Shown: piece after piece, positions 19,087 through 28,580 of the stretch
How positions within the stretch are numbered: the stretch's first letter is position 1
How the letters are laid out: each line of letters opens with the position of its first letter
Source of the DNA: Symbiodinium natans
Taxonomy: Eukaryota; Sar; Dinophyceae; Suessiales; Symbiodiniaceae
Reading direction: 5' to 3'
DNA length: 64,000 nt
NCBI GenBank assembly: GCA_905221605.1
Contig: CAJNDS010002463.1
Span: forward strand, 346,477-410,476
Notes under the pieces: generated by a model
What the model saw: only the letters and a program-made list of their open reading frames with translations
Databases searched by the model: none
What the model was told of the DNA's origin: nothing
Position numbers and translations under genes: made by a program

Positions 19087-19329
19087 TAGGGTTTGGGGTC
19101 TAGGCCGAGTAATCATGGGCTCCGGTGCATGATCTCCCTTAAGCCTTCAAATGCTCTCATGTGCTATAGAATGCGGCGTATCCTTTTTTGTTTTTTATTT
19201 ATATTTTTTTTGCTGGGGGGGGGGGGGGGCAGGGGTAGTGTTTCATTTTTGAGGGAGAGGGGGTTTAGGGCACCCCCAAAAGGGACTGAACTCTTCAGAG
19301 CTGTTTACACTCCTAAGTCCACATGTCAC

Positions 19330-19675
19330 CCTAAACCCTAAACCCTAAACCCTAAACCCTAAACCCTAAACCCTAAACCCTAAACCCTAAACCCTAAAAC
19401 CCAACAACCCTTAAACCCTTCAACCCTTCAAACCCCAAAACCCTTGAAGCCCTTGCACCCTTCAAGCCCTCTTAAACCCTTCTAAACCCTTATAAACCCT
19501 TATAAACCCTCAAAACCCTGAACACCTTTGAAACCCTTGAAGCCCTTGAAGCCCTTTAACCCTTACACCCTTACACCCTTAGACCCTTAAACCCTAAAAC
19601 CCTTAAACCCTTAAACCCCTTAAGCCCCTTAAACCCTACACCCTTAAACCCCGAAACCCTTAAACCCTGAACCCT
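19330..19675 (-). repeat. CCCTAAA and CCCTTAAA/CCCTTGAA variants
   Basis: A perfect CCCTAAA run is followed by diverged octamers (CCCTTAAA, CCCTTGAA, CCCTTATAAA). Confidence 0.9.
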
Positions 19676-19677
19676 AA

Positions 19678-19699
19678 GCACTCCGCAAACTAGGTTCAA
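19678..19699 (+). repeat. 24-bp dispersed motif, copy 1
   Basis: GCACTCCGCAAACTAGGTTC, repeated at 20011 and 20213. The GGTTCAA core resembles a tRNA B box. Confidence 0.7.
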
Positions 19700-19799
19700 G
19701 CAGGCTGGTTCTTAGTTGTGATTGAGAGACTGGGGCTCCTACATGCTCCCCTTCAAGCCCCTTTATTACCTCATTTCCCTATTAAGCACCAGGAGGCCT

Positions 19800-19895
19800 A
19801 GCCCTAAACCCTAAACCCTAAACCCTAAACCCTAACTCCTAAACCCTAAACCCTAAACCCTAAACCCTAAACCCTAAACCCTAAACCCTAAATCT
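19800..19895 (-). repeat. CCCTAAA array
   Basis: Thirteen copies with one CCCTAACT variant. Confidence 0.95.
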
Positions 19896-20010
19896 CCCAG
19901 GTTAAAAAGTATATATGCTCCCTTTTAGGGCCCTGTATATATATGTATACACCCTTAATACTCCCTAAAGGGTATTTATCGGGCCCTAAGTCCCTCGTTT
20001 CCCCAACTAA

Positions 20011-20037
20011 GCACTCCGCAAACCTAGGTTCAAATCC
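20011..20037 (+). repeat. 24-bp dispersed motif, copy 2
   Basis: GCACTCCGCAAACCTAGGTT followed by CAAATCC. Preceded by a fold-back fragment (GGGCCCTAAGTCCC) similar to the element at 49188. Confidence 0.75.
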
Positions 20038-20212
20038 GTAAACCCTGCAACCCTTGAACCCTTAAGCCATTAAACCCTTAAACCGCTTAACCCTTAAACC
20101 CCTAAACCCTAAACCCTAGACCCTAAGCCCCAAACCCTGAACCCTAAACCCTAAACCCGAACCGAGAGGCTTCCGAAACCATACCCTAAACCCCTAAACC
20201 CCCGAACCCTTA

Positions 20213-20237
20213 GCACTCCGCAAACCTAGGTTCAAAG
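20213..20237 (+). repeat. 24-bp dispersed motif, copy 3
   Basis: GCACTCCGCAAACCTAGGTT followed by CAAAG. It ends exactly at the acceptor of the next exon-like island. Confidence 0.75.
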
Positions 20238-20304
20238 CCTGGCGAAGGAGGGGATCCTGGAAATCCTTCGCTCAGAAGGTTCTGGCCTTCCTGAGGCGGC
20301 TGGG
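20238..20304 (+). CDS. exon, hypothetical
   Basis: Begins directly after the third 24-bp motif (TTCAAAG) and reads LAKEGILEILRSEGSGLPEA, a clean helical sequence, ending before GGTTTAGG. Last host island before the retroelement. Confidence 0.43.
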
Positions 20305-20309
20305 GTTTA

Positions 20310-20890
20310 GGGGTTAGGCTTTAGGCTTTAGGCTTTAGGCTTTAGGCTTTAGGATTTAGGATTTAGGGTTTAGGGTTTAGGGTCTAGGGTTGGTTTAGGG
20401 TTTAGGGTTCGTTTACGGTCCAGGGCTTAGGGTTTAGGGCTTAGAGTTGCGAGGGGTAGGAGGTTAATGTGTGCTTATTCGCATAGGGTTACAAGTACCC
20501 GAAATACGGTTGATGCCACAGCTACCGTATGCTTTCAACCCAGCTTCTAAGGGTTCATTTGGGTGCTTTTCAGTAGGGTCCTAGGTGCCCCACATAACTA
20601 AATCAGTGTTAGGGATCCTTTTTGCTTTTTGGGTTGTGGGCTTTCTTATATATGAACAAAAAGGATCCTTTTTTCTTCCTAGGGGAACAGGGATTAAGAT
20701 AAGGTTATGGCCATAGTGGCCCCACTTATAGCCCCATGCTTCTAAGCACACCACCCACAAGGGGGGGGGGGAGGGGGCGCAAGTTCTGAGCCAGGGTCCC
20801 TAAACCCTAAACCCTAAACCCTAAACCCTAAACCCTAAACCCTAAACCCGAAACCCTAAAGCAGGTGCCTCTTGGACACCCTCTTTTTGT
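20310..20890. repeat. heptamer variants and family A fragments
   Basis: TTTAGGC block (20318-20355), TTTAGGG copies to 20440, diverged family A fold-back pieces (20483-20600 and 20690-20760), a G tract near 20761 and CCCTAAA copies (20797-20860). No gene. Confidence 0.75.
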
Positions 20891-20972
20891 TTGCTAGGAA
20901 GCCTCCGCAAGGCACCTGAGCCTAACCCTCGAGTTCCCCTCAGCCTTTGACCACGTCTGTCGTGACGGCGCC

Positions 20973-22380
20973 ATGGTGGTGCCTTTGCTTGCTGACCTTA
21001 CCACTGATGATGGTGTGGCACTCCTCTACCATTGGCTCACCTGTCCGTACTTGGTCGGCCTCCGGCTGGCCCCTCCTTGCGGCACCGCTAGCTTGAAGCT
21101 CCTGGGCTCGAACGTTTTTGTTGTGTGTTGGGGGGGTAGGGTAGACTTTTGGGCCTTTTGGCCAGCCTTCGCCGCCATGGTTTCTTTCCGGATGGGTTTT
21201 CTCATGATGGTTTTCATGGTGGCAGTGGGCATGCCGGGTGCTGTGCCGGCCAATGGAACTGGTGCAGCGGATGCCATGGCTGATGATAGGCCTATGGTCA
21301 GTGACCTTGCGGAGGCGATTGTAGTGGGGCTCTCCACCATGTTGGATGGCCTGGATGGCTCGCTGCCTGACGCCCACGCCCTGGATGAAGCGGCAGACTT
21401 GCTGGAGTCGGCATCGATTGCGGAGAATGTGGCGTTCTCGACGCTCATGGATGAAGCGCTGCTGGTTCTCGGACATCATGCTTATCCACTGCCGGTTCTC
21501 CAGGAGCTGCAAAGACACTGGACCCAGATTGCGACGATGATTGCGGCGAAGGCAGCGGGCTCCGCTGGGGAGCCTGCTGTCGGCAAGGCTCCGAAGAAGC
21601 AGCTGCCCAGGCCTCGACATAAACGTGGAGCGCCAGCCAATGAGGAAGGCTCTACGTCCGGGGCAGCCTCGTCGAGAGACCCAATGGGGATGACACCGGC
21701 CAGGGGTGCGGCACCCACGTCGCGAACGCCAAGTACCTCGCATAGATCAAGGTCGCCAGCCGGTTCCTACCGGCCCCCGGCAGCCAAAGGACCGCCGCCA
21801 CCGAGATCGGTGAGCGTTGGGTCACCTGGTGGGCCGCCACCTCCGACGCTGGTGGGGCCAGCAACGGCGGGCATGGGGCTTGGCATACCGCCAAGGCCTT
21901 TTCGTGCCACAGAGGCCAATGTGCCGTGTCTGGCCCGAGTGCATGTCCCGCTGGTTCAAATCCCGGGGTATGCAGGTGCATTGATGGCACCGTTGGTCTG
22001 GCCGCACGCTGCTGCAGCTGATGTTCGGTGCCTGACATCGGAGGAGCTCGTTTGGGAATTGGCCTCGCGGATTGGAATGTGCGGGCTGACTCCGATGTGG
22101 GCCCAGAGCGGGGCATTACAAGATCGGCTGCGGGCCCTCATGGACCAAGCTGAGAGCCGAGGTATTCACCCGGCAGATGTGGCGCGGCGTGTTGTCGGCA
22201 TGCTACGTGGAAGAGATGCTGTGCCACAGCAGCTGCCGTTCGCGGCCGAGGTGGCCCGAGAAATGCTCAGGCCATATCACTTGCGGATGTGTGTGCGTGG
22301 GAAAATGGATGGCCGCTTGTCTCCTGTTCAGGTATGGCTGAAGTCCCCGACGACACCTGACCCGGGAGCTGCGCACACAG
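20973..22380 (+). CDS. retroelement ORF1-like region
   Basis: Starts at ATG in CGCCATGG. The N-terminal 110 residues are hydrophobic in part (MGFLMMVFMVAVGMPGAV). A Pro/Ser/Arg-rich disordered region follows at about residues 200-300 (RSRSPAGSYRPPAAKGPPPP), then a helical tail (LQDRLRALMDQAESRG). No CCHC knuckle or RRM was seen. The frame formally stays open to 24167, but its character changes after about 22380. A large minus-strand frame (20940-21743) is read as a shadow. Role by analogy: RNA-binding or assembly protein (inferred). Confidence 0.5.
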
Positions 22381-23830
22381 GGATGGGACTCTGGATCTGG
22401 CACTTTTTCAGCTGGACAAATGTTCTTGCAATGCAAACATGGGTTGTGTGCACGACATGTGGTTGCAACTGGTCACGTGCTGACTCCTGGCCTTTCAGTT
22501 TTGTTGGGCTCAGCTTGCTGGAACATGATTCCACCACAGAGTGGGCGCGCTTCCACAGGCTGGCTTCTATGCAGGTGGTGCTTCTTGCTCTGTGGAACCA
22601 GCTTTGGACAGGTGCCAATATGCACATGGAGCTTGGACTGCGGCCTCTTACCGTCAAGTCGGTTGCCTGGATGGGTTTTCGATGGCTGACGGGTCATGCA
22701 AGCCTTGTGTGTCTCGCAGGCGACTGCGCTATCCTTCGGGTATTCTGGGCAACGTTATGTCCGTGGACACCAGAGGCCTGTATACAGTCCTTGGATGCGT
22801 GGGCACTTCCGACAGCATACCGACCCCCTGGGATAAGGACTAGCTCGCGAACACGCCCGCCGATTTGTTGCGGCCTTGGGGTCCTGCCTTGTCGTGGCGG
22901 TCATATGGTGTGCGCTGTCAGGTGGATGCTGGCAAGCAGCAACTGCTGTTGGAGTCAGGTGATCCCCTTCTTTCCTTGGTATGGCTCTGTACGATGGGAC
23001 TGTCGTAGGTGTGGCGAGCTCTCTCGAACGCGATTGGGCTCTGGGCTTGGATGTTCCGACTGGAGTATGAGGCATGCCATGAGCTCTTGGTGTAGGTCGT
23101 TGGATGGACAGGAAGCCAGCAAGATGCAGGCTGGATCTTTATCGTTCGGCTGGTCACTTAGTCAAAGTCATCCCCACGAGTCCGCGCGATCGGGCTGCTG
23201 CAGGTCACAAGGACCGCAACAAGATACCCCTCTTCAGGGGCGACTTGCATGCCTTGGATTAGGCCTGCTGGGCTGTGGCTTATGTTTAAGTCTCCTCACC
23301 TATGTCTGGGGTCTTTTCTTCGCCATATGGAGGACTTCCCATGTGCAATGGGGGACGGTTCGAATGTGGGTGGGCTGCTACAGGCGACGACGCCTACGTA
23401 CTATGACCAGGGCGCGGCCAGTCAATCAGGATTATCGAGAGACACAGACGCGGAGCAAATGCCTTTTCGCGCGGTCTTGTCAGCTGTTCGTCATGCTGTT
23501 GTGGCATTTCAGTACTTGGTGGATCGGCTTTTGGCGCAGCCTTTTCCTTACAGTGTCATTCTATCCCGAGACTGTGCTCCATATGACGACGCCATCCAGG
23601 CGCGAACAGCAATCAATACCTTCGTTCGATCTGAATACACATTGTACTGTCCTACCTTCTGGACGTATACAAAGTTCGAGTCATGTCGGTCCCAAGTCCG
23701 ACATGGGTCCCTGCCCAGTTATGGGCCGAGGACCGCTTCGGTGGTTTCTTTGGCTCTTTCTTTGGTGGTGGATTGTGGTGGGGGCCCAAGGAGCGAGGGT
23801 TGTCGGATCTTCCGTCGATCCGGCGGGAGC
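22380..23830 (+). pseudogene. retroelement ORF1 distal part, frame-shifted
   Basis: Protein-like segments alternate between frames. Frame of 23249: SAVRHAVVAFQYLVDRLLAQ and SRDCAPYDDAIQARTAINTF (to about 23680). Frame of 23682: PTWVPAQLWAEDRFGGFFGS. Before 23.3 kb no frame is convincing. This suggests several indels in a once continuous reading frame. No domain recognised. Confidence 0.4.
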
Positions 23831-24167
23831 AAGTTCACTTGCTGTGACAGGCTCCGAGATGGTTGCAAAGCAAGACGGAAAGCATGTTACGAAGTCAGTG
23901 GCCCAGAAGCGTGCTTATCGTCGTGCATGTCTTCGGGCGACACGAGCTGGTCCCAATGGGGCCACGTGGTATCGAGGCAAATGGATGACTGCCAGGGCCT
24001 TGCAGGCTCAAAAGATTTCTTCAGCTGGGACGTCTTTCACCAGCCAGGCGAGCAGAAAGCCAGTCAAGGTTCCGCAGCTTCAGCTTCCGAGGTGGCCGCC
24101 TCGGAAAGGCGCCGAATGCCTTCCTGAGGAGATGCCTCCCGAAAGGCCGGCTCGGTCAATATCCTGA
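23830..24167 (+). CDS. retroelement basic segment upstream of endonuclease
   Basis: In the ORF1 frame the stretch KSVAQKRAYRRACLRATRAG then ATWYRGKWMTARALQ is strongly protein-like and basic, as expected of nucleic-acid-binding linkers in related elements (from memory). It terminates at TGA 24165-24167 and overlaps the endonuclease frame by about 40 nt, shifted by -1. Confidence 0.5.
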
Positions 24168-25216
24168 GTATTAATCTGGAGGGCATTACGCTGGAACTAT
24201 ACGATGAATTCTGCCGATGGTTGGAGACAGAGACCACCATAGCCAATATAGACATCATCTGTGTGCAAGAAACCTGGAGGCTTACGAGTGACTACGTTCT
24301 TCCGCACTGGTCGTGGCTCAGCTCTGGGGCGGAACCTGTCTCAGGACAGGGTGTTGCCGTCCTTGTGAATACAGCATATGCGGACACGGCAGTCCTGAGA
24401 ACCAGGGAGATTCGAGTTGGCCGCATTCTTCAGGTTCAGATGCCTGTCAAAGATGACAAACAAGGACGCCTTCTCAATGTCGTGTGTGTGTATGTGCCTT
24501 CTAAGGTTTCTGAATCACAGTATGTCTATGAGAAACGTGCTGCTGTTTGGTCAGCGCTGGATAAGTTTCTGACTACGGTACCAGCCCGTCATTTCTTATG
24601 CGTTGCTGGCGCTTTCAACACGGACCTACAACAGGACGCACCCTTTGTGGGTTGCACCTTTCAGTGGAAAGGGCACTCCCGTGCCCCGGCCAGGGACCAA
24701 TCCACCTTCCAGAATCTGTTGCGTGCCCACTCTTTACATGCTATGAACACCTGGAAGCATGAGGCGACGTATCTTGACCACCAAGGAAGCAGATCTCGCG
24801 TAGACTACATCTTGACACGGTCCAATACAGCTAAAGGCCACAAATCTGAGACGATGCCTCAGCTACACTTTGCTTCGTGGCGGGAGGGTAGCAGACACCT
24901 AGCCCTGATTGGGAGGATTGACCTCACTTCATGGCGGAACCTCCGCTCCCGTGAGGTCAACAACTTTCAATACGATAAGCTTGCCTTGGTGCGTGCCTGT
25001 CAACCGGGGCCCGAGCAAGATCGGCTGAAACAGGCGTTGGTGCCTCATCTATCGCTGCTTTATTCTGGGCCCCCACCGAGTCGGGTGGAGGCACTGCTTC
25101 GTCAACTGTGCGCCGAAACCTTTCCGGCAAAGCCAGCGGCTTCTAACCTACAATGGCAAAATCCGGAGGTGCAGCAAGATCTGGAGCGGACCTGGACGAA
25201 AAGGGCGGGCGATTGA
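24128..25216 (+). CDS. EEP (APE-like) endonuclease domain, probably inactive
   Basis: The open frame begins after TGA 24125-24127; the first in-frame ATG is 24221. NILSINLEGI matches the first strand of the exonuclease-endonuclease-phosphatase fold, ICVQETW supplies the catalytic Glu (residue 17 from ATG 24221), LLNVVCVYVPS the central strand, and RVDYIL (193-198) the usual IDYI box. Two key positions deviate: the GDFN box reads GAFN (Asp to Ala, residue 131) and the terminal SDH box reads SRH (about 224-226). Nicking activity is therefore doubtful. The frame stops at 25214 while the RT frame starts at about 25200 in +1, consistent with a one-base indel in a fused EN-RT polyprotein. Confidence 0.8.
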   Translation, partial: GDASRKAGSVNILSINLEGITLELYDEFCRWLETETTIANIDIICVQETWRLTSDYVLPHWSWLSSGAEPVSGQGVAVLVNTAYADTAVLRTREIRVGRILQVQMPVKDDKQGRLLNVVCVYVPSKVSESQYVYEKRAAVWSALDKFLTTVPARHFLCVAGAFNTDLQQDAPFVGCTFQWKGHSRAPARDQSTFQNLLRAHSLHAMNTWKHEATYLDHQGSRSRVDYILTRSNTAKGHKSETMPQLHFASWREGSRHLALIGRIDLTSWRNLRSREVNNFQYDKLALVRACQPGPEQDRLKQALVPHLSLLYSGPPPSRVEALLRQLCAETFPAKPAASNLQWQNPEVQQDLERTWTKRAGD

Positions 25217-27038
25217 TGCAACTCGAGTTGCACCCTTGCCTCTACTGCGCAAGGCGTTTCAGATATGGAGACTAAAGAAGCAACTACGTCTGCGGGTGAA
25301 GGAGCTCAAAAAGGCAAGTCGGCAGAGACGGCGGAAGCACTGGACTCAACAGCTGGAGGAGGCCGAGAAGGCACGGGATGCTAAGGATGCTTATCGCTTC
25401 TTCCGTGTCATTACGACTCTGGCCCCTAGGAAGCCTATGGAGCGGGTTCAACTGCGAGATGCGCAGGGATGCATCATGACGCCTGAGCAGGAGGACAAGG
25501 CCTTGGCGGCCTACTGGAACACCATCTATGGCAGGCCCACCGTGAAACAGCGAGCCTGGACTCTACAGGAGGGAATTTCCATTCGCCAGGAGGAAATCTA
25601 CCAGGCTCTTCGCCAGCTGAAGGCTCGCAAGGCGGTTTCGCCGGGGCTTGCTCCGGCGGCGGCCTGGAAGGCGTTGGCGGCGGAGATGTCAGAGTATCTA
25701 GCTGGATTTGTGCAGCAGCATTGGCAACAAGGCCCGCTCCTCTTGCCAACTTCCTGGACCGCCACGTCGTTGATCTTCTTGCCCAAGGCTGGAAAGACCA
25801 TAAAGCAGCCAAAGGACCTGCGTCCTATTGCTCTGCAGTCGGCGGCGTCCAAGGCGATCACGACAGTCGTGAAGTGGCGGATTACACCATCCTTCTTGGA
25901 GGCCATGCGTGCTCTTCTTCAGTATGCCTACGTTCGGGGGCGCAGTACGGTGGAGGCGATAGCTCGAGTGGCTGCACATTGCTCCTCTGTCAGACGTTTG
26001 GTCAAGCAACAGCCCATGACCATTCACGACAAGTTTGCGGGAGCGGTTTCTAAGGACTGTGTGGGAGGGGCCCAACTGAGCATTGATTTGTCGAAGGCCT
26101 TCGATTTGCTGCCTCGTAGCGTGTTACAGGAAATTCTGTCCACCACCGATCTCACAGCTGATGAGCAGGCGCTGATTATGCAGTGGCGTCAGCAGGGTCG
26201 ATATCGCATCCGGAGTCGCGGCAGTGCGGAAGCCCAACACATTGACCTTCAGTGTGGTGTTCGTCAAGGTGATGTACTGTCGCCGTATCTCTGGGGGTTG
26301 TTCACTGCTTATTTGGCGAAGGCCTTGGACGCTGAGAATGGAAGCGGCTGGACTGCCAGCAGTGGCACATTGTACGCTGATGACATGCACTACAGATTGG
26401 AATCTTCTAAGGTTGAACATTTGCAAAAGATGCGACAGGACGTCCAAAATATCTTTGCCGTTCTCCGACGACTGGGTATGCAGGCCAATCCGGAGAAAAG
26501 TGCATTTCTCATCAGTGTGCGAGGCACGCAGGCGAAGAAGTGGGTTCGGCGCTTCGTTCGGAAAGACAAGCAACAGGTGCGCCACTTTCACTTTGGAGGT
26601 GGAGCAGATGACCGTGTGCCGGTTGCTGAGTCCTTTACCTATCTTGGGGCGGTACTGTCTTACAACAACTTTGAACTGGAGACCATGAAGCACAGGCTGG
26701 GGGTGGCGGCAGGCCACCATGACAGGCTTCGAAAGATCCTGCATGCCAAACGGGTCCTCAGTGCTAAAGTGAGATATCGTCAGTGGCAGGTTATGGTACA
26801 AACGGCACAGTTGTACGCCTTGGAGGCAGTTGGGGTTACACCGGAAGGTGCCAAGATGCTGCATGTGCAAACCCTGAGACATCTACGCGGAATCTTCGGC
26901 TCGGCTCGACATGTGGATGGACTCTCAGATCATGCGTTTCTTAGCAAGTATGATTTGCCAGATAGCATGCATATGGTTCGCAGGCGCAGTGGCACGCTGT
27001 GTGACAGACTGAAGGACCAGACCCTAGACCCGCCATGA
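25200..27038 (+). CDS. reverse transcriptase
   Basis: The frame is open from 25200; 25236 is a TTG, so no own start codon is needed if it continues the endonuclease. A basic coiled segment (LRLRVKELKKASRQRRRKHW) is followed by the RT fold. Counting from 25236: LIFLPKAGK at about 179-187, RPIAL at about 197, motif A SIDLSKAFD at 282-290, motif B VRQGDVLSP at 342-350, motif C YADD at 380-383, motif D NPEK at 418-421, and thumb-like TYLGAVLSYN at about 468. All catalytic aspartates are present. It would copy the element RNA at the insertion site. The stop TGA overlaps the next ATG (ATGA). Confidence 0.92.
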   Translation, partial: KGRAIDATRVAPLPLLRKAFQIWRLKKQLRLRVKELKKASRQRRRKHWTQQLEEAEKARDAKDAYRFFRVITTLAPRKPMERVQLRDAQGCIMTPEQEDKALAAYWNTIYGRPTVKQRAWTLQEGISIRQEEIYQALRQLKARKAVSPGLAPAAAWKALAAEMSEYLAGFVQQHWQQGPLLLPTSWTATSLIFLPKAGKTIKQPKDLRPIALQSAASKAITTVVKWRITPSFLEAMRALLQYAYVRGRSTVEAIARVAAHCSSVRRLVKQQPMTIHDKFAGAVSKDCVGGAQLSIDLSKAFDLLPRSVLQEILSTTDLTADEQALIMQWRQQGRYRIRSRGSAEAQHIDLQCGVRQGDVLSPYLWGLFTAYLAKALDAENGSGWTASSGTLYADDMHYRLESSKVEHLQKMRQDVQNIFAVLRRLGMQANPEKSAFLISVRGTQAKKWVRRFVRKDKQQVRHFHFGGGADDRVPVAESFTYLGAVLSYNNFELETMKHRLGVAAGHHDRLRKILHAKRVLSAKVRYRQWQVMVQTAQLYALEAVGVTPEGAKMLHVQTLRHLRGIFGSARHVDGLSDHAFLSKYDLPDSMHMVRRRSGTLCDRLKDQTLDPP

Positions 27039-27790
27039 TAGAGTCTCCATCTTGGCGTTCGCTACGGCGATTGAAGCGGCTCTTCCTGAGGCGTATGTGG
27101 CCAAGACCAGAACGGAGCCCAAATAAAGATGTGGCGATGGCCTTTGCTTGCAGCCAGTGTGATCTTCGCTTTGGTTCGCTGCATGACTTGAAGACGCATG
27201 AGGGAAAGGCGCATGGAATTATCAAAGCCCGCGTAGAGGTGACCAAAAACGAGCACGGCATCAATGGTATGCCAATCTGTCGGCGTTGTGGGGAAAAGTT
27301 TTCCAAGTGGAACACTCTCTCACGACATGTGGCCAGGCAGGGCTGTCCGGCCCTTCAGCAAGGACGGGTGGATGCTGCGGTGAAGGCGATGCTCATCACT
27401 GAACAAAGGCCTGCTTTGGAGCGTCCGGACGTTGTCAGTTGCATTAAGCAAAAGGGCTGGGCCGGTCTTCTGCATGACAAAGCTTTATGTGCTGAGCTCA
27501 AACAGCGCTGTGCAGTGTGTTACCAATGGATCGTGGCAACGAACGGGATTCGCTCACATATCCGCAAAGAGCATGGCACTTCATTTCTGCAACATGAGGC
27601 TACTATCAAACAACATCAAAAACTGTGGAGACAAGCCATACAGTCCCCGTGCCAAGTGTGTGGTGCAGCGGTTGTTGATCGGCCTCAACATGCAGGCTCC
27701 TGTTCCGTTCTGCTTCAGCTGATGTACATGTCACTACTGCTTGTGGGACATTGCAAAGAGGGATCTCCTTTGGAAGTGACAGGATCCGGT
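27035..27790 (+). CDS. C2H2-type zinc-finger segment of the retroelement
   Basis: Starts at ATG 27035, overlapping the RT stop in ATGA. Four Cys/His fingers are visible: C39-C42-H55-H60 (FACSQCDLRFGSLHDLKTH), C82-C85-H98-C104, C159-C162-H175-H180 (RCAVCYQWIVATNGIRSHI) and C206-C209-H219-C223. Such fingers after RT probably bind nucleic acid and may guide target choice (inferred). After about residue 235 the frame loses protein character (Gly-rich until 28576). The real reading continues in the frame of 27789. Confidence 0.75.
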
Positions 27791-28580
27791 GAAGCAGGAA
27801 ATGGAGCTCTTCGGCAGTCTTCTGCCAGCCTTCGGGGGGAAGCCGGCGGAGGTGGTAGAAGGGCAGTCCAGTGCAGCGGCCAGGCCCAAAAGACGGCGCA
27901 CGCAGGACGAAAGCTCCAACTCGAGCAAGGGAAAGGGTGGTGGGAAAGGTGGAGGAAAAGGGAAGAAGAAGGACGGCAAGGATCTGCAGCTCAAGGAGGT
28001 GGTGGCCATACTGTCCTCTCTAACTCTGCAGCATGTGGACCAGGTGAGCCGCATCCAGCTGGACACAGGCTTCCTGATGACGATGAAGAACACCGATCAG
28101 CCGGAATGCATGCTCCCGGTGATGTTCAAAATCAGTGCGGAGTGGAAGCGCATCAAAGCCGAGGAACCCCAGAAGCTGGACAAGCCGCTCAGGGTCACGA
28201 TGATGGTGTGCTTGCTCAACGAACTCAAAGCCAGGGCCCTCAAGGCCAAGGACAGTGCGGAGGCGCAAAGCAAGCTGCACGAGATGAAGTGGCTGAACGA
28301 CCGGGGGGAATGGGTCTACATGGTCTGGAACCCGCAGTCGGAGAGCCTGGAGCTGGACGAGACCCGACCTGCCGTACCTCAGGATGTTTTCATCAATCAG
28401 GTGACGGAAACCATCTCGATGATAGCACATCCGGGGGCCTTGATGCGCTTTCAAAACGTGAGACCGCTGACGGAGGACATGTCCGGCCACAGTGTGGCGT
28501 TCCTGATCTACGCCAGCAACGTCTTCGGCGACCACCGGCAGCGGAGAAGCTGTCGGCATGGCTATCCTCAAATTGAGGTT
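27780..28580 (+). CDS. retroelement linker domain, unknown function
   Basis: In the frame of 27789 it reads QEMELFGSLLPAFGGKPAEV, then a Lys/Gly-rich basic stretch (GKGGGKGGGKGKKKDGKDLQ), then a helical domain (QLKEVVAILSSLTLQHVDQV, FKISAEWKRIKAEEP, LRVTMMVCLLNELKARALKA, PLTEDMSGHSVAFLIYA). I know similar domains between fingers and protease in dinoflagellate elements only from memory. The catalogue name is unknown to me. Confidence 0.65.

Noticed and set aside
20863-20917. CAGGTGCC/GGCACCTG as terminal repeat of a DNA transposon
   Set aside because: Too short and both arms lie at one edge of the retroelement. It may just be a 5' UTR hairpin.
20940-21743. 267-residue minus-strand ORF
   Set aside because: Lies antisense to retroelement ORF1, Arg/His-rich as expected of a GC-rich shadow, with no recognisable domain.
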